DNA of 64,000 bases from Streptomyces canus (GTDB lineage: Bacteria > Actinomycetota > Actinomycetes > Streptomycetales > Streptomycetaceae): positions 840,323-904,322 of the forward strand of contig NZ_KQ948657.1 of the NCBI RefSeq assembly GCF_001514145.1. The letters run 5' to 3'. Of this stretch, positions 19,071 through 29,897 are shown in pieces; the first letter of the stretch is position 1; every line of letters starts with the position of its first letter. The notes beneath the pieces are model-generated. The model did no database searches. It saw nothing but the letters and a program-made list of their open reading frames with translations, and was not told the origin of the DNA. A program made the translations under genes and the position numbers.

Positions 19071-19096
19071 ATGAAACACGGTTCAGGCACCGCGGA

Positions 19097-20746
19097 TCAG
19101 CGCACGAACACTCCCGCCTGGTTCGCCAGGTCCAGGAAGTACTGCGGCGCCACACCGAGCACCAGCGTGACGGCCACGCCGACCCCGATCGCCGTCATCG
19201 TCAGCGGTGACGGCACGGCGACCGTCGGCCCCTCCGGGCGCGGCTCGCTGAAGAACATCAGCACGATCACCCGGATGTAGAAGAACGCGGCGATGGCCGA
19301 CGAGATCACACCGACCACGACGAGCGGCGCCGCGCCGCCTTCCGCCGCCGCCTTGAACACGGCGAACTTCCCGGCGAAGCCGGAGGTCAGCGGGATACCG
19401 GCGAAGGCCAGCAGGAACACCGCGAACACGGCGGCCACCAGCGGCGAACGACGGCCCAGGCCCGCCCACTTGGACAGGTGTGTCGCCTCACCACCGGCGT
19501 CGCGCACCAGCGTCACCACGGCGAACGCGCCGATCGTCACGAACGAGTACGCCGCCAGGTAGAAGAGGACGGACGACACCCCGTCCGGCGTGGTCGCGAT
19601 GACGCCCGCGAGGATGAATCCCGCGTGCGCGATCGACGAGTACGCCAGCAGCCGCTTGATGTCGGTCTGCGTGATCGCGACGATCGCACCGCCGAGCATG
19701 GTGACGATCGCGACGGCCCACATCACCGGCCGCCAGTCCCAGCGCAGGCCGGGCAGGACCACGTACAGCAGACGCAGCAGCGCGCCGAACGCGGCCACCT
19801 TGGTCGCCGCCGCCATGAAGCCGGTCACCGGGGTCGGCGCACCCTGGTAGACGTCCGGCGTCCACATGTGGAAGGGGACGGCGCCGACCTTGAACAGCAG
19901 GCCCATGACGATCATCGCGGCGCCGATCAGCAGCAGCGCGTCGTTGCCCATGGTGTCCACGAGCGCCGGGTCCACGGTGGTGATCGTGCCATCGACGACC
20001 TTCGCGATGGTGCCGTACGACACCGAGCCCGCGTAGCCGTACAGCAGCGCGATGCCGAACAGGGTGAACGCGGAGGCGAACGAGCCCAGCAGGAAGTACT
20101 TGACCGCGGCCTCCTGCGACATGAGCCGCTTGCGGCGGGCCAGGGCGCACAGCAGGTACAGCGGGAGCGAGAAGACCTCCAGGGCCACGAACAGCGTCAG
20201 CAGGTCGTTGGCCGCCGGGAAGATCAGCATGCCCGCGACCGCGAAGAGCAGCAGCGGGAACACCTCGGTGGTGGTGAACCCGGCCTTCACGGCGGCCTTC
20301 TCGCTGTCACTGCCCGGCACGGACGCGGCCTGGGCGGCGAACGAGTCGACGCGGTTGCCGTGTGTCTCGGGGTCGAGCCGGCGCTCGGCGAAGGTGAACA
20401 GGCCGACCAGGCCCGCCAGCAGGATCGTGCCCTGGAGGAACAGGGCCGGTCCGTCGACGGCGATCGCGCCCATCGCCGCGATGCCCGCCTTGGTGGTGGC
20501 GTACCCGTCGGAGGCGAGGGCGACGACCGCCGCGAAGGCGGCGCACAGCGCCACGACGGACACGAACAGCTGGGCGTAGTAACGGGACTTGCGCGGGACG
20601 AACGCCTCGACCAGCACTCCGATGATCGCCGCACCCAGGATGATCAGGGTGGGTGACAATTGCCCGTATTCGATCTTCGGCGCGTCGATCTTGGAGATCG
20701 GGTCGGCCGCGGTTGTCCACAGGCTGTGGACGGCTACTGCGCTCAC
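19097..20746 (-). CDS. nuoN: NADH-quinone oxidoreductase subunit N
   Basis: Proton-pumping antiporter-like membrane subunit of complex I, 549 aa with about 14 helices. The signature segment LLFKVGAVPFHMWTPDVYQG carries the conserved helix-7 Lys and the His/Trp pair; TQTDIKRLLAYSSIAHAGF is the second conserved stretch with a membrane Lys. N-terminal extension relative to E. coli NuoN is modest. Last gene of the nuo operon, ATG at 20746 overlapping the nuoM stop by 4 nt. Its first codons contain an inverted DnaA-box-like pair (see findings). Confidence 0.96.
   Translation of the reverse strand: MSAVAVHSLWTTAADPISKIDAPKIEYGQLSPTLIILGAAIIGVLVEAFVPRKSRYYAQLFVSVVALCAAFAAVVALASDGYATTKAGIAAMGAIAVDGPALFLQGTILLAGLVGLFTFAERRLDPETHGNRVDSFAAQAASVPGSDSEKAAVKAGFTTTEVFPLLLFAVAGMLIFPAANDLLTLFVALEVFSLPLYLLCALARRKRLMSQEAAVKYFLLGSFASAFTLFGIALLYGYAGSVSYGTIAKVVDGTITTVDPALVDTMGNDALLLIGAAMIVMGLLFKVGAVPFHMWTPDVYQGAPTPVTGFMAAATKVAAFGALLRLLYVVLPGLRWDWRPVMWAVAIVTMLGGAIVAITQTDIKRLLAYSSIAHAGFILAGVIATTPDGVSSVLFYLAAYSFVTIGAFAVVTLVRDAGGEATHLSKWAGLGRRSPLVAAVFAVFLLAFAGIPLTSGFAGKFAVFKAAAEGGAAPLVVVGVISSAIAAFFYIRVIVLMFFSEPRPEGPTVAVPSPLTMTAIGVGVAVTLVLGVAPQYFLDLANQAGVFVR
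20713..20733. promoter_or_regulatory. Inverted DnaA-box-like pair inside nuoN
   Basis: TTGTCCACA (20713-20721) matches the usual Streptomyces DnaA box. The facing TGTGGACGG (20725-20733) is a near copy on the other strand. The core GTCCACA-GGC-TGTGGAC is a dyad. It lies in coding sequence, so codon choice could explain it. Confidence 0.3.
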
Positions 20747-22314
20747 TTGGCCGCCTCCACCTCGGGCTTGGGGTCCTTCTTGTGTACGTCGGACATGGTC
20801 GACTTCACCGCCGGGTTCACGATGTCCGTGACGGGCTTCGGGTAGACGCCCAGGAAGATCAACAGGACGACCAGCGGGGCGACGACCAGGAGCTCACGCG
20901 CGCGCAGGTCGGGCATCGCGGAGACCTCCGGCTTCACCGGGCCCGTCATCGTCCGCTGGTAGAGGACGAGGGTGTAGAGCGCGGCGAGCACGATGCCGAA
21001 CGTCGCGATGATGCCGATCACCGGGTAGCGCGCGAACGTGCCGACCAGGACCAGGAACTCACTGACGAAGGGTGCGAGTCCCGGCAGGGACAAGGTCGCC
21101 AGACCGCCGATCAGGAAGGTGCCGGCGAGCACCGGGGCGACCTTCTGGACACCGCCGTAGTCGGCGATGAGCCGCGAGCCGCGCCGCGAGATCAGGAAGC
21201 CGGCCACCAGCATCAGCGCGGCCGTCGAGATCCCGTGGTTGACCATGTAGAGCGTCGCGCCGGACTGGCCCTGGCTGGTCATCGCGAAGATGCCCATGAT
21301 GATGAAGCCGAAGTGCGAGATCGACGCGTAGGCCACCAGCCGCTTGATGTCCCGCTGGCCGACCGCGAGCAGCGCCCCGTAGATGATGCTGATCACCGCC
21401 AGGACCAGGATCGCGGGCGTCGCCCACTTGCTGGCCTCCGGGAAGAGCTGGAGGCAGAAGCGGAGCATCGCGAAGGTGCCCACCTTGTCGACGACCGCCG
21501 TGATGAGCACGGCCACCGGGGCGGTGGCCTCCCCCATCGCGTTGGGCAGCCAGGTGTGCAGCGGCCACAGGGGCGCCTTCACCGCGAAGGCGAAGAAGAA
21601 CCCGAGGAACAGCCAGCGTTCGGTGTTCGTCGCCATGTCGAGCGAGCCGTTGGCACGCGCTTCGGCGATCTCCTGGAGACTGAAGTTCCCGGCGACCACG
21701 TAGAGGCCGATCACCGCGGCCAGCATGATCAGACCGCCGACCAGGTTGTAGAGGAGGAACTTCACGGCGGCGTACGAGCGTTGGGCCGCCGCCTTCTCGT
21801 CGGAGCCCGCGTGGGCACGGTCCCCGAAGCCGCCGATGAGGAAGTACATCGGGATGAGCATGGCTTCGAAGAAGATGTAGAAGAGGAAGACGTCGGTGGC
21901 CTCGAAGGAGATGATCACCATCGCCTCGACGGCCAGGATCAGGGCGAAGAAGCCCTGTGTCGGCCGCCACCGCTTGCTTCCGGTCTCCAGCGGGTCGGCG
22001 TCGTGCCAGCCCGCCAGGATGATGAACGGGATCAGCAGCGCGGTCAGCGCGAGAAGCGCCACTCCGATGCCGTCCACGCCCAGTTCGTACCGGACCCCGA
22101 AGTCCGCGATCCAGGCGTGCGATTCGGTGAGCTGGTAGCGGGCGCCGTCCGGGTCGAAGCGGACCAGGACGATGATCGCGAGGGCGAGTGTGGCGAGGGA
22201 GACGAGCAGCGCCAGCCATTTGGCGGCGGTGCGTCGCGCGGCCGGCACGGCGGCCGTGGCGATCGCCCCGATCGCCGGGAGCGCCGCCGTCGCTGTCAGC
22301 AGAGGAAAGGACAT
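20743..22314 (-). CDS. nuoM: NADH-quinone oxidoreductase subunit M
   Basis: Antiporter-like proton-pumping subunit of complex I, 523 aa. Shows the helix-5 Glu (FYIFFEAMLIPMYFLIG), the helix-7 Lys (AFAVKAPLWPLHTWLPNA), and the AVGQRDIKRLVAYASISHFGF segment with the helix-8/12 Lys region. C-terminal 20 residues are charged (SDVHKKDPKPEVEAAK). The ATG at 22314 is chosen because it gives the family N-terminus; the frame continues open far upstream only as a shadow of nuoL. 5 nt after nuoL; stop overlaps nuoN. Confidence 0.96.
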   Translation of the reverse strand: MSFPLLTATAALPAIGAIATAAVPAARRTAAKWLALLVSLATLALAIIVLVRFDPDGARYQLTESHAWIADFGVRYELGVDGIGVALLALTALLIPFIILAGWHDADPLETGSKRWRPTQGFFALILAVEAMVIISFEATDVFLFYIFFEAMLIPMYFLIGGFGDRAHAGSDEKAAAQRSYAAVKFLLYNLVGGLIMLAAVIGLYVVAGNFSLQEIAEARANGSLDMATNTERWLFLGFFFAFAVKAPLWPLHTWLPNAMGEATAPVAVLITAVVDKVGTFAMLRFCLQLFPEASKWATPAILVLAVISIIYGALLAVGQRDIKRLVAYASISHFGFIIMGIFAMTSQGQSGATLYMVNHGISTAALMLVAGFLISRRGSRLIADYGGVQKVAPVLAGTFLIGGLATLSLPGLAPFVSEFLVLVGTFARYPVIGIIATFGIVLAALYTLVLYQRTMTGPVKPEVSAMPDLRARELLVVAPLVVLLIFLGVYPKPVTDIVNPAVKSTMSDVHKKDPKPEVEAAK

Positions 22315-22319
22315 CGGTA

Positions 22320-24233
22320 TCAGACCGCCCTCATCAGCAGGGTCGCGGCGACGAGGATCGCCGCGCCGCCGAACATCGAGACCGCGTACGACCGCGCGTA
22401 GCCGTTCTGCAGCTTGCGCATCCGCCCGGAGAGGCCGCCGACCGAGGCCGCCGTGCCGTTGACCACACCGTCGACCAGGGTGTGGTCGACGTAGACCAGG
22501 GAGCGCGTGAGGTGCTCTCCGCCGCGGACCAGGACGACGTGGTTGAAGTCGTCCTGGAGCAGGTCGCGCCGGGCGGCCCGGGTGAGCAGCGACCCGCGCG
22601 GGGCGACGACCGGGACCGGGCGGCGGCCGTACTGGGCGTAGGCGATCGCCACGCCGATCACCAGGACCACCATCGTGGCGAGGGTGACGGTAAGGGCGCT
22701 GACCGGGGAGTCGCCGTGGGAGTGCCCGGTGACCGGCTCCAGCCAGTGCAGGAAGCGGTCGCCGATGCTGAAGAACCCACCGGCGAAGACCGATCCGAAC
22801 GCCAGCACGATCATCGGGATCGTCATGGACTTCGGGGACTCGTGCGGGTGCGGCTCGTGGCCCTCGGCGTCCGGCTGCCAGCGCTTCTCGCCGAAGAACG
22901 TCATCAGCATCACGCGCGTCATGTAGAAGGCGGTGATGGCCGCGCCCAGCAGGGCCACGCCCCCGAGGATCCAGCCCTCGGTGCCGCCCTTGGCGAAGGC
23001 GGCCTCGATGATCTTGTCCTTGGAGAAGAAGCCGGACAGGCCCGGGAAGCCGATGATGGCGAGGTAGCCGAGGCCGAAGGTGACGAAGGTGACCGGCATG
23101 TACTTGCGCAGGCCGCCGTACTTCCTCATGTCGACCTCGTCGTTCATGCCGTGCATGACCGAGCCGGCGCCGAGGAAGAGCCCGGCCTTGAAGAAGCCGT
23201 GCGTCACCAGGTGCATGATCGCGAAGACGTAGCCGATGGGGCCGAGGCCCGCGGCGAGGACCATGTAGCCGATCTGCGACATGGTCGAGCCGGCCAGTGC
23301 CTTCTTGATGTCGTCCTTCGCGCAACCGACGATCGCACCGAACAGGAGCGTGACGCCACCGACGACGGTGACGACGAGCTGGGCGTCCGGAGCGAGGTTG
23401 AAGATGTTGGCGGAACGGACGATCAGATAGACACCCGCGGTCACCATGGTCGCCGCGTGGATGAGGGCCGAGACCGGGGTCGGGCCCTCCATGGCGTCCC
23501 CGAGCCAGGACTGCAGCGGCACCTGGGCGGACTTGCCGCAGGCGGCCAGCAGCAGCATCAGGGCGATGCCCGTGAGCGTGGCCTCGGAGGCGCCCTCGAC
23601 GAGTCCGGGCTTCTCGTGGCTGCCGAGGACCGGGCCGAAGGCGAAGGTGCCGAACGTCGTGAACATCAGCATGATCGCGATCGACAGGCCCATGTCGCCG
23701 ACGCGGTTGACCAGGAAGGCCTTCTTGGCCGCGGTGGCCGCACTCGGCTTGTGCTGCCAGAAGCCGATCAGCAGGTAGGAGGCGAGACCGACGCCCTCCC
23801 AGCCGACGTACAGCAGCAGGTAGTTGTCGGCGAGGACGAGCAGCAGCATCGCCGCGAGGAACAGGTTCAGATAGCCGAAGAAGCGGCGGCGGCGCTCGTC
23901 GTGCTCCATGTACCCGATCGAGTACAGGTGGATCAGCGAGCCGACGCCGGTGATCAGCAGCACGAACGTCATCGACAACTGGTCGAGGCGGAAGGTGACG
24001 TCCGCCTGGAAGCCCTCGACCGGGATCCAGGTCCACAGGTGCTGGATGAGCGTGCGGTCCTCGGCGTTCTTGCCGAGCAGGTCGGCGAAGAGGATGGCGC
24101 CGAACACGAAGGAAACGGCGGCGAGGATCGTGCCGATCCAGTGGCCGACGGCGTCCAGCCGCCGGCCGCCGGTCAGCAGGACCGCCGCTCCGAGCAGAGG
24201 CGCCGCGATGAGCAGCGCGATCAGGTTCTCCAC
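22320..24233 (-). CDS. nuoL: NADH-quinone oxidoreductase subunit L
   Basis: Distal antiporter-like subunit of complex I, 637 aa, carrying the long lateral helix that couples the pumps. Conserved Glu in [20 protein letters not shown], Lys in [20 protein letters not shown], and [22 protein letters not shown]. The C-terminal amphipathic stretch ([30 protein letters not shown] and a final membrane helix) fits the lateral and anchor helices. GTG start at 24233, 14 nt after the nuoK stop. Confidence 0.96.
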   Translation of the reverse strand: MENLIALLIAAPLLGAAVLLTGGRRLDAVGHWIGTILAAVSFVFGAILFADLLGKNAEDRTLIQHLWTWIPVEGFQADVTFRLDQLSMTFVLLITGVGSLIHLYSIGYMEHDERRRRFFGYLNLFLAAMLLLVLADNYLLLYVGWEGVGLASYLLIGFWQHKPSAATAAKKAFLVNRVGDMGLSIAIMLMFTTFGTFAFGPVLGSHEKPGLVEGASEATLTGIALMLLLAACGKSAQVPLQSWLGDAMEGPTPVSALIHAATMVTAGVYLIVRSANIFNLAPDAQLVVTVVGGVTLLFGAIVGCAKDDIKKALAGSTMSQIGYMVLAAGLGPIGYVFAIMHLVTHGFFKAGLFLGAGSVMHGMNDEVDMRKYGGLRKYMPVTFVTFGLGYLAIIGFPGLSGFFSKDKIIEAAFAKGGTEGWILGGVALLGAAITAFYMTRVMLMTFFGEKRWQPDAEGHEPHPHESPKSMTIPMIVLAFGSVFAGGFFSIGDRFLHWLEPVTGHSHGDSPVSALTVTLATMVVLVIGVAIAYAQYGRRPVPVVAPRGSLLTRAARRDLLQDDFNHVVLVRGGEHLTRSLVYVDHTLVDGVVNGTAASVGGLSGRMRKLQNGYARSYAVSMFGGAAILVAATLLMRAV

Positions 24234-24247
24234 GATTCAGCGACCCC

Positions 24248-24547
24248 TTACAGCTTCATCAGGCTGGCGTCGTCGACCGAGGCCGAGTGGCGGGAACGGA
24301 ACAGCGACACGATGATCGCGAGCCCGACCACGACCTCCGCGGCGGCGACGACCATCGTGAAGAACGCGATGATCTGGCCGTCGAGATTGCCGTGCATCCG
24401 GGAGAAGGCGACGAACGCGAGGTTGCAGGCGTTGAGCATGAGCTCGATGCACATGAACACGACGATGGCGTTGCGCCTGATCAGCACGCCGGTGGCGCCG
24501 ATCGTGAACAGCAGGGCGGCGAGGTAGAGGTAGTTGACCGGGTTCAC
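24248..24547 (-). CDS. nuoK: NADH-quinone oxidoreductase subunit K
   Basis: 99-aa, three-helix membrane subunit of complex I, standard length. The second helix contains the buried Glu of the E-channel in [20 protein letters not shown]; the third is [18 protein letters not shown]. It ends with TAA, a rare stop in this GC-rich DNA. GTG start overlaps the nuoJ stop by 4 nt. Confidence 0.96.
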
Positions 24548-25401
24548 TTCGACGCCTCCCTCTTGAAGGTGGCCGGTTCGATCTCGGTCCGATCCAGGCG
24601 CTCCTCCGCGCGCTGCTCCAACGCCTTGAGGTCGTTGAGAGCTTCGGCGGAGACGTCACGGATCTGACCGCGCTGGCGCAGCATCTTGCTGACCGTGAGC
24701 TCGGAGGGGGTGCCGTCGGGCAGCAGGCCCGCGATGTCCACCGCGTTGTGCCGGGCGTAGACGCCGGGGGCGGGCAGCGGCGGGAGGTGCTTGCCGTCGC
24801 GGACGCGCTTCTCGGCCATCTCACGCTGGGTCAGGGCGCGCTCGGTGCGCTCGCGGTGGGTGAGCACCATGGCGCCGACGGCGGCCGTGATCAGCAGAGC
24901 GCCGGTGATTTCGAAGGCGAAGACGTACTTGGTGAAGATGAGGGTGGCGAGGCCCTCGACATTGCCGCCGGAGTTGGCCTGGGTGAGGCCGTTGAACTCG
25001 TTGAGGGAGGCGTTGCCGATGCCCGCGAACAGCAGGATGCCGAAGCCGAGCCCGCACACCAGGGCCAGCCAGCGCTGCCCCTTGATGGTCTCCTTCAGGG
25101 AGTCCGCCGCGGTCACGCCAACGAGCATCACCACGAACAGGAACAGCATCATGATCGCGCCGGTGTAGACGACGATCTGTACGACGCCGAGGAAGTAGGC
25201 GCCGTTGGCGAGGTAGAACACCGCCAGGATGATCATGGTGCCGGCGAGACAGAGCGCGCTGTGCACGGCCTTCTTCATGAAGACGGTGCACAGGGCGCCG
25301 ATCACGGCGACAGTGCCGAGGATCCAGAACTGGAAGGCCTCGCCGGTGGAGGTGCCGGCAGCCAGGGTGGTTGTGGCGGCGAGCTGAAGGGGTGCGGTCA
25401 T
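24544..25401 (-). CDS. nuoJ: NADH-quinone oxidoreductase subunit J
   Basis: Membrane subunit of complex I, 285 aa, with five helices in the first 175 residues including the helix-3 region ([22 protein letters not shown]) that holds a pi-bulge in known structures. E. coli NuoJ is 184 aa; here a hydrophilic C-terminal tail of about 100 residues (from [18 protein letters not shown] to the end) follows. The tail is Lys/Arg/Glu-rich and probably cytoplasmic. ATG at 25401 overlaps the nuoI stop. Confidence 0.95.
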
Positions 25402-26039
25402 CGCCCGATCACCTTCTCCGACGCCGGTTCGTCCTCACCGAAGGTGGAGTCGGCCTCCTGGACCACCTCGCCCTTGGAGACGGCGACCTGGGGGACGGTG
25501 CCGGGTGCGGCCTCGGTCACCAGGCCCCGGTAGTAGTCCTGCTCGTCCGTGCCGGGGTAGATGGCGTGGGGCGAGTCGACCATGCCGTCCTCGAGGCCGG
25601 CGAGCAGTTGGTCCTTGGTGAAGATGAGGTTGGCGCGGCTGCTGTCGGCCAGCTCGAACTCGTTGGTCATCGTCAGCGCGCGCGTGGGGCACGCCTCGAT
25701 GCACAGGCCGCACAGGATGCAGCGGGCGTAGTTGATCTGGTAGACGCGGCCGTACCGCTCGCCCGGCGAGTAGCGCTCCTCGTCGGTGTTGTCGGCACCC
25801 TCCACATAGATGGCGTCGGCGGGGCAGGCCCAGGCGCACAGCTCGCAGCCGACGCACTTCTCCAGGCCGTCCGGATGGCGGTTGAGCTGGTGCCGTCCGT
25901 GGAACCGCGGAGCGGTGGTCTTCTGCTGCTCCGGGTACTGCTCGGTCAGCCGCTTCTTGAACATGGCCTTGAAGGTCACGCCGAAGCCGGCGACGGGGTT
26001 CATGAAACCGGGCTTGGTTTCCTTGGGCTCCTCAGCCAT
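25398..26039 (-). CDS. nuoI: NADH-quinone oxidoreductase subunit I
   Basis: 213-aa peripheral-arm subunit carrying clusters N6a and N6b. Two ferredoxin motifs: [12 protein letters not shown] and [12 protein letters not shown], each followed by the extra Cys-Pro. The N-terminal amphipathic helix ([20 protein letters not shown]) rests on the membrane arm. Start at 26039 (MAEEPKETK) has AGGAGG 7 nt upstream and overlaps the nuoH end by 8 nt; the frame is open a further 20 codons but without conserved sequence. C-terminal 50 residues are acidic. Confidence 0.96.
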   Translation of the reverse strand: MAEEPKETKPGFMNPVAGFGVTFKAMFKKRLTEQYPEQQKTTAPRFHGRHQLNRHPDGLEKCVGCELCAWACPADAIYVEGADNTDEERYSPGERYGRVYQINYARCILCGLCIEACPTRALTMTNEFELADSSRANLIFTKDQLLAGLEDGMVDSPHAIYPGTDEQDYYRGLVTEAAPGTVPQVAVSKGEVVQEADSTFGEDEPASEKVIGR

Positions 26040-27396
26040 CGGACGCCTCCTTTCCATCCAGAGATCCGTCACTCTGAGTATCGGGCCCGCCACTGACAAT
26101 GAGCTCCCGCTCCTGGCGCGAGGGGCGTCGAGGTACCGGCGGCAACTCCTGTCCGGGCAGCGGCGGGACGGGGAATCCGCCCGCCATCGGGTCGAATCCG
26201 GCCGGTTCTTCGGCGGGCTGCGCTGCCGCCTTCGACTTCTCGCGGAACATGTCGGCGACGAAGGAGAGCAGCAGCAGGACCAGGACTCCGCCGCCCACGT
26301 AGAGGGCGATGTCGGCGAAGTCGTAGTTCTCGTTGCGGAGGGTCCGCACGGTCGCGACGAGCATCAGCCACACCACGGAGACCGGGATGAGGACCTTCCA
26401 GCCGAGCTTCATCAGCTGGTCGTAGCGGACCCGCGGGAGCGTGCCGCGCAGCCAGATGAAGAAGAACAGCAGCAGCTGCACCTTGATCACGAACCAGAGG
26501 AGCGGCCACCAGCCGTGGTTCGCGCCCTCCCAGAAGGTGCTGATGGGCCAGGGAGCCCGCCAGCCGCCGAGGAAGAGCGTGGTCGTCACGGCCGAGACCG
26601 TCACCATGTTCACGTACTCGGCGAGCATGAACAGCGCGAACTTGATCGACGAGTACTCGGTGTTGAAGCCGCCGACCAGGTCGCCCTCGGACTCCGGCAT
26701 GTCGAAGGGGGCGCGGTTGGTCTCGCCGACCATCGTGATGACGTAGATGATGAAGGAGACCGGCAGCAGGACGATGTACCAGCGGTCCTGCTGGGCCTCG
26801 ACGATCGCCGAGGTGGACATCGACCCGGAGTAGAGGAACACCGAGGCGAAGGCGGCGCCCATGGCGATCTCGTACGAGATCATCTGCGCGCAGGAGCGCA
26901 GACCGCCGAGCAGCGGATACGTGGAGCCGGAGCTCCAGCCCGCCAGGACGATGCCGTAGATGCCGACCGAGGCGACCGCGAGGATGTAGAGCATCGCGAT
27001 CGGGAGGTCGGTGAGCTGCATCGCCGTGCGGTGGCCAAAGATCGAGACCTCGTTGTCGGACGGGCCGAAGGGGATCACCGCGATCGCCATGAAGGCCGGG
27101 ATGGCCGCGACGATCGGCGCGAGGATGTACACCACCTTGTCCGCGCGCTTGACGATGACGTCTTCCTTGAGCATCAGCTTGATGCCGTCGGCGAGCGACT
27201 GGAGCATGCCCCAGGGGCCGTGCCGGTTGGGGCCGATGCGCAGCTGCATCCAGGCGACGACCTTGCGCTCCCACACGATGGAGAACAGCACGGTCAGCAT
27301 CAGGAAGGCGAAGCAGAAGACGGCCTTGATGACGACGAGCCACCAGGGGTCGGTGCCGAACATCGAGAGGTCTTCCGCAGCGAGGTACGGGCTCAT
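26032..27396 (-). CDS. nuoH: NADH-quinone oxidoreductase subunit H
   Basis: Membrane subunit that forms the quinone-binding entrance and joins the two arms. 454 aa. Signatures: [41 protein letters not shown] and [20 protein letters not shown], all lining the quinone channel. Compared with the 325 aa of E. coli NuoH, there is a C-terminal extension of about 90 residues, first a helix ([17 protein letters not shown]) then a Pro-rich polar tail ([19 protein letters not shown]). ATG at 27396 overlaps the nuoG stop. Confidence 0.96.
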   Translation of the reverse strand: MSPYLAAEDLSMFGTDPWWLVVIKAVFCFAFLMLTVLFSIVWERKVVAWMQLRIGPNRHGPWGMLQSLADGIKLMLKEDVIVKRADKVVYILAPIVAAIPAFMAIAVIPFGPSDNEVSIFGHRTAMQLTDLPIAMLYILAVASVGIYGIVLAGWSSGSTYPLLGGLRSCAQMISYEIAMGAAFASVFLYSGSMSTSAIVEAQQDRWYIVLLPVSFIIYVITMVGETNRAPFDMPESEGDLVGGFNTEYSSIKFALFMLAEYVNMVTVSAVTTTLFLGGWRAPWPISTFWEGANHGWWPLLWFVIKVQLLLFFFIWLRGTLPRVRYDQLMKLGWKVLIPVSVVWLMLVATVRTLRNENYDFADIALYVGGGVLVLLLLSFVADMFREKSKAAAQPAEEPAGFDPMAGGFPVPPLPGQELPPVPRRPSRQERELIVSGGPDTQSDGSLDGKEASDG

Positions 27397-29897
27397 GCCT
27401 CCACCTCCTTGGGGGCTTCGGTGGCGAGCGAGGCCGGGCCGATGCGGACGAGGGAGCCGGGCAGGGCCCCGGCGTCGGAGGCGACGCCGCCGCCGGTGGA
27501 GTTCAGCGGGAGCCAGACCACGCGGTCGGGCATCTCGGTGATCTGCAGAGGCAGTTCGACGACTCCGGTCTTGCCGGTCACGGCGAGGAGGTCGCCTTCC
27601 TTGACGCCCACCTCGGCGGCCGTCGCGGCCGACACACGCGCGCGTGCCGCGTGCCGGGTCCCGGCGAGCGCCTCGTCGCCCTGCTGGAGGAGACCCTGGT
27701 CGAGCAGCAGCCGGTGCCCGGCCAGTACGGCCTCTCCGGCGGCGGGCCGCGGCAACTGGGCCCCGGTCTCCAGGGGTTCGGTGCCGTACGGTCCGTCCCA
27801 GGGACCGAGCCGGTCGATCTCCGCGCGCGTGGTGCGCAGATCGGGCAGGCCCAGGTGTACGTCCATGGCGTCGGCCAGCATCTGGAGGACCCGTGCGTCG
27901 GTGGGTGCGAGGCCGCGGGTCATCTGGTCGGGCTTGAGCGCGGCCTCGAAGAAGCGCACCCGGCCCTCCCAGTTGAGGAAGGTGCCGGCCTTCTCGGCGA
28001 CCGCGGCCACCGGCAGGACGACGTCCGCGAGCGCGGTGACCTCACCGGGCCGCAACTCCAGCGACACCACGAACCCGACCTCCTGGAACGCTTCTCGCGC
28101 GCGTGCCGGATCGGGCAGGTCGGCGAGCTCGACGCCCGCGACCACCAGGGCCTGGAGCTCGCCGGATGCGGCGGCCTCGACGATCTGACCGGTGTCCCGC
28201 CCGTAGCGGTGCGGGAGGTCGGCCACGCCCCAGACCGAGGCGACCTCCTCACGCGCGCGCGGGTCGGTGGCCGGACGGCCACCCGGTAGGAGCGAGGGCA
28301 GCGCGCCCGCCTCGAGGGCGCCGCGCTCTCCGGCCCGCCGCGGGATCCACACCAGCTGAGCGCCGGTCGCGGAGGCGGTCCGTACGGCGGCGGTCAGTCC
28401 GCCCTTCGCTGCGGCGAGCCGTTCGCCGACGACGATCACCGCGCCCGCGGTGCGCAGCGCCTCGGCGGCCCTGCTGCCGTCGCCTTCCAGTCCGACTTCG
28501 CCGGCCAGCGCGTCCAGCCACTCGGTCTCGGTGCCGGGAGCGGCGGGCAGCAGCGTGCCGCCGGCCTTCTCCAGACCGCGGGTGGCGTGGGTGGCGAGCG
28601 AGAAGACCTTCTGTCCGTGCTTGCGCCAGGCCTTGCGCAGCCTCAGGAAGACGCCGGGCGCCTCCTCCTCGGCCTCGAACCCGACCAGCAGGACCGCCGG
28701 TGCCTTCTCCAGAGCGGAGTACGTGACGCCCGTACCGTCGAGGTCACGTCCGCGGCCCGCGATCCGCGCGGCCAGGAAGTCGGCCTCCTCGCTGCTGTGC
28801 ACGCGCGCGCGGAAGTCGATGTCGTTGGTGTCGAGCGCCACACGCGCGAACTTGCTGTACGCGTAGGCGTCCTCGATGGTGAGGCGGCCGCCGGTGAGGA
28901 CTCCGGCCCGGCCGCGCGAGGCGAGCAGTCCCTGGGCGGCGATCTGGAGGGCTTCCGGCCAGGAGGCCGGCACCAGCTCACCCTCGGGGTTGCGGACCAA
29001 CGGGTGCTCCAGCCGGTCCCGCTGCTGCGCGTACCGGAAGGCGAAGCGCCCCTTGTCGCAGATCCACTCCTCGTTGACCTCGGGGTCGTTGGCCGCGAGC
29101 TTGCGCATGACCTTGCCGCGCCGGTGGTCGGTGCGGGTGGCGCAGCCGCCGGAGCAGTGCTCGCACACGCTCGGGGAGGACACCAGGTCGAAGGGGCGGG
29201 AGCGGAATCGGTACGCCGCCGACGTCAGCGCGCCGACGGGGCAGATCTGGATGGTGTTGCCGGAGAAGTACGACTCGAAGGGGTCGCCCTCGCCGGTACC
29301 GACCTGCTGGAGCGCGCCCCGCTCGACCAGTTCGATCATGGGGTCGCCCGCGATCTGGTTGGAGAAGCGGGTGCAGCGGGCGCACAGCACGCACCGCTCG
29401 CGGTCGAGCAGCACCTGTGTGGAGATCGGGACGGGCTTCTCGTACGTCCGCTTCTTGCCCTCGAACCGGGACTCGGCCTGGCCGTGGGACATCGCCTGGT
29501 TCTGCAGGGGGCACTCGCCGCCCTTGTCACAGACCGGGCAGTCCAGCGGATGGTTGATGAGGAGGAGCTCCATCACACCGTGCTGGGCCTTCTCGGCGAC
29601 CGGCGAGGTGAGGTGGGTCTTCACCACCATCCCGTCGGTGCAGGTGATGGTGCAGGAGGCCATCGGCTTGCGCTGGCCCTCGACCTCGACGATGCACTGG
29701 CGGCAGGCGCCGGCCGGGTCGAGGAGGGGGTGGTCGCAGAACCGGGGGATCTCGATGCCGAGCTCTTCGGCGGCCCGGATGACCAGGGTGCCCTTGGGCA
29801 CGCTGATCTCGGCGCCGTCGATCGTCAGCGTGACGAGATCCTCCGGCGGGACCGCCGCTTCTCCCCCGCCTGCGGGAGCGTTGGTGGTCACAGTCAT
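27393..29897 (-). CDS. nuoG: NADH-quinone oxidoreductase subunit G
   Basis: Largest peripheral subunit of complex I, 834 aa. The N-terminal [2Fe-2S] domain ([22 protein letters not shown]), the His/Cys site [19 protein letters not shown], the two-cluster segment [16 protein letters not shown], and the extra [14 protein letters not shown] plus downstream WICDKG, which is the N7 motif also found in E. coli and Thermus. The remaining 500 residues form a degenerate molybdopterin-oxidoreductase fold without cofactor ligands. ATG at 29897; 4-nt overlaps on both sides. Confidence 0.96.
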   Translation of the reverse strand: MTVTTNAPAGGGEAAVPPEDLVTLTIDGAEISVPKGTLVIRAAEELGIEIPRFCDHPLLDPAGACRQCIVEVEGQRKPMASCTITCTDGMVVKTHLTSPVAEKAQHGVMELLLINHPLDCPVCDKGGECPLQNQAMSHGQAESRFEGKKRTYEKPVPISTQVLLDRERCVLCARCTRFSNQIAGDPMIELVERGALQQVGTGEGDPFESYFSGNTIQICPVGALTSAAYRFRSRPFDLVSSPSVCEHCSGGCATRTDHRRGKVMRKLAANDPEVNEEWICDKGRFAFRYAQQRDRLEHPLVRNPEGELVPASWPEALQIAAQGLLASRGRAGVLTGGRLTIEDAYAYSKFARVALDTNDIDFRARVHSSEEADFLAARIAGRGRDLDGTGVTYSALEKAPAVLLVGFEAEEEAPGVFLRLRKAWRKHGQKVFSLATHATRGLEKAGGTLLPAAPGTETEWLDALAGEVGLEGDGSRAAEALRTAGAVIVVGERLAAAKGGLTAAVRTASATGAQLVWIPRRAGERGALEAGALPSLLPGGRPATDPRAREEVASVWGVADLPHRYGRDTGQIVEAAASGELQALVVAGVELADLPDPARAREAFQEVGFVVSLELRPGEVTALADVVLPVAAVAEKAGTFLNWEGRVRFFEAALKPDQMTRGLAPTDARVLQMLADAMDVHLGLPDLRTTRAEIDRLGPWDGPYGTEPLETGAQLPRPAAGEAVLAGHRLLLDQGLLQQGDEALAGTRHAARARVSAATAAEVGVKEGDLLAVTGKTGVVELPLQITEMPDRVVWLPLNSTGGGVASDAGALPGSLVRIGPASLATEAPKEVEA

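Noticed and set aside
18350..20733. Replication origin
   Set aside because: Only single or paired DnaA-like boxes and no dnaA or dnaN gene; an oriC in Streptomyces has many boxes between these genes.
22188..24527. Long plus-strand open frame across nuoL and nuoK
   Set aside because: Shadow of nuoL; the minus-strand frames carry all conserved complex I motifs.
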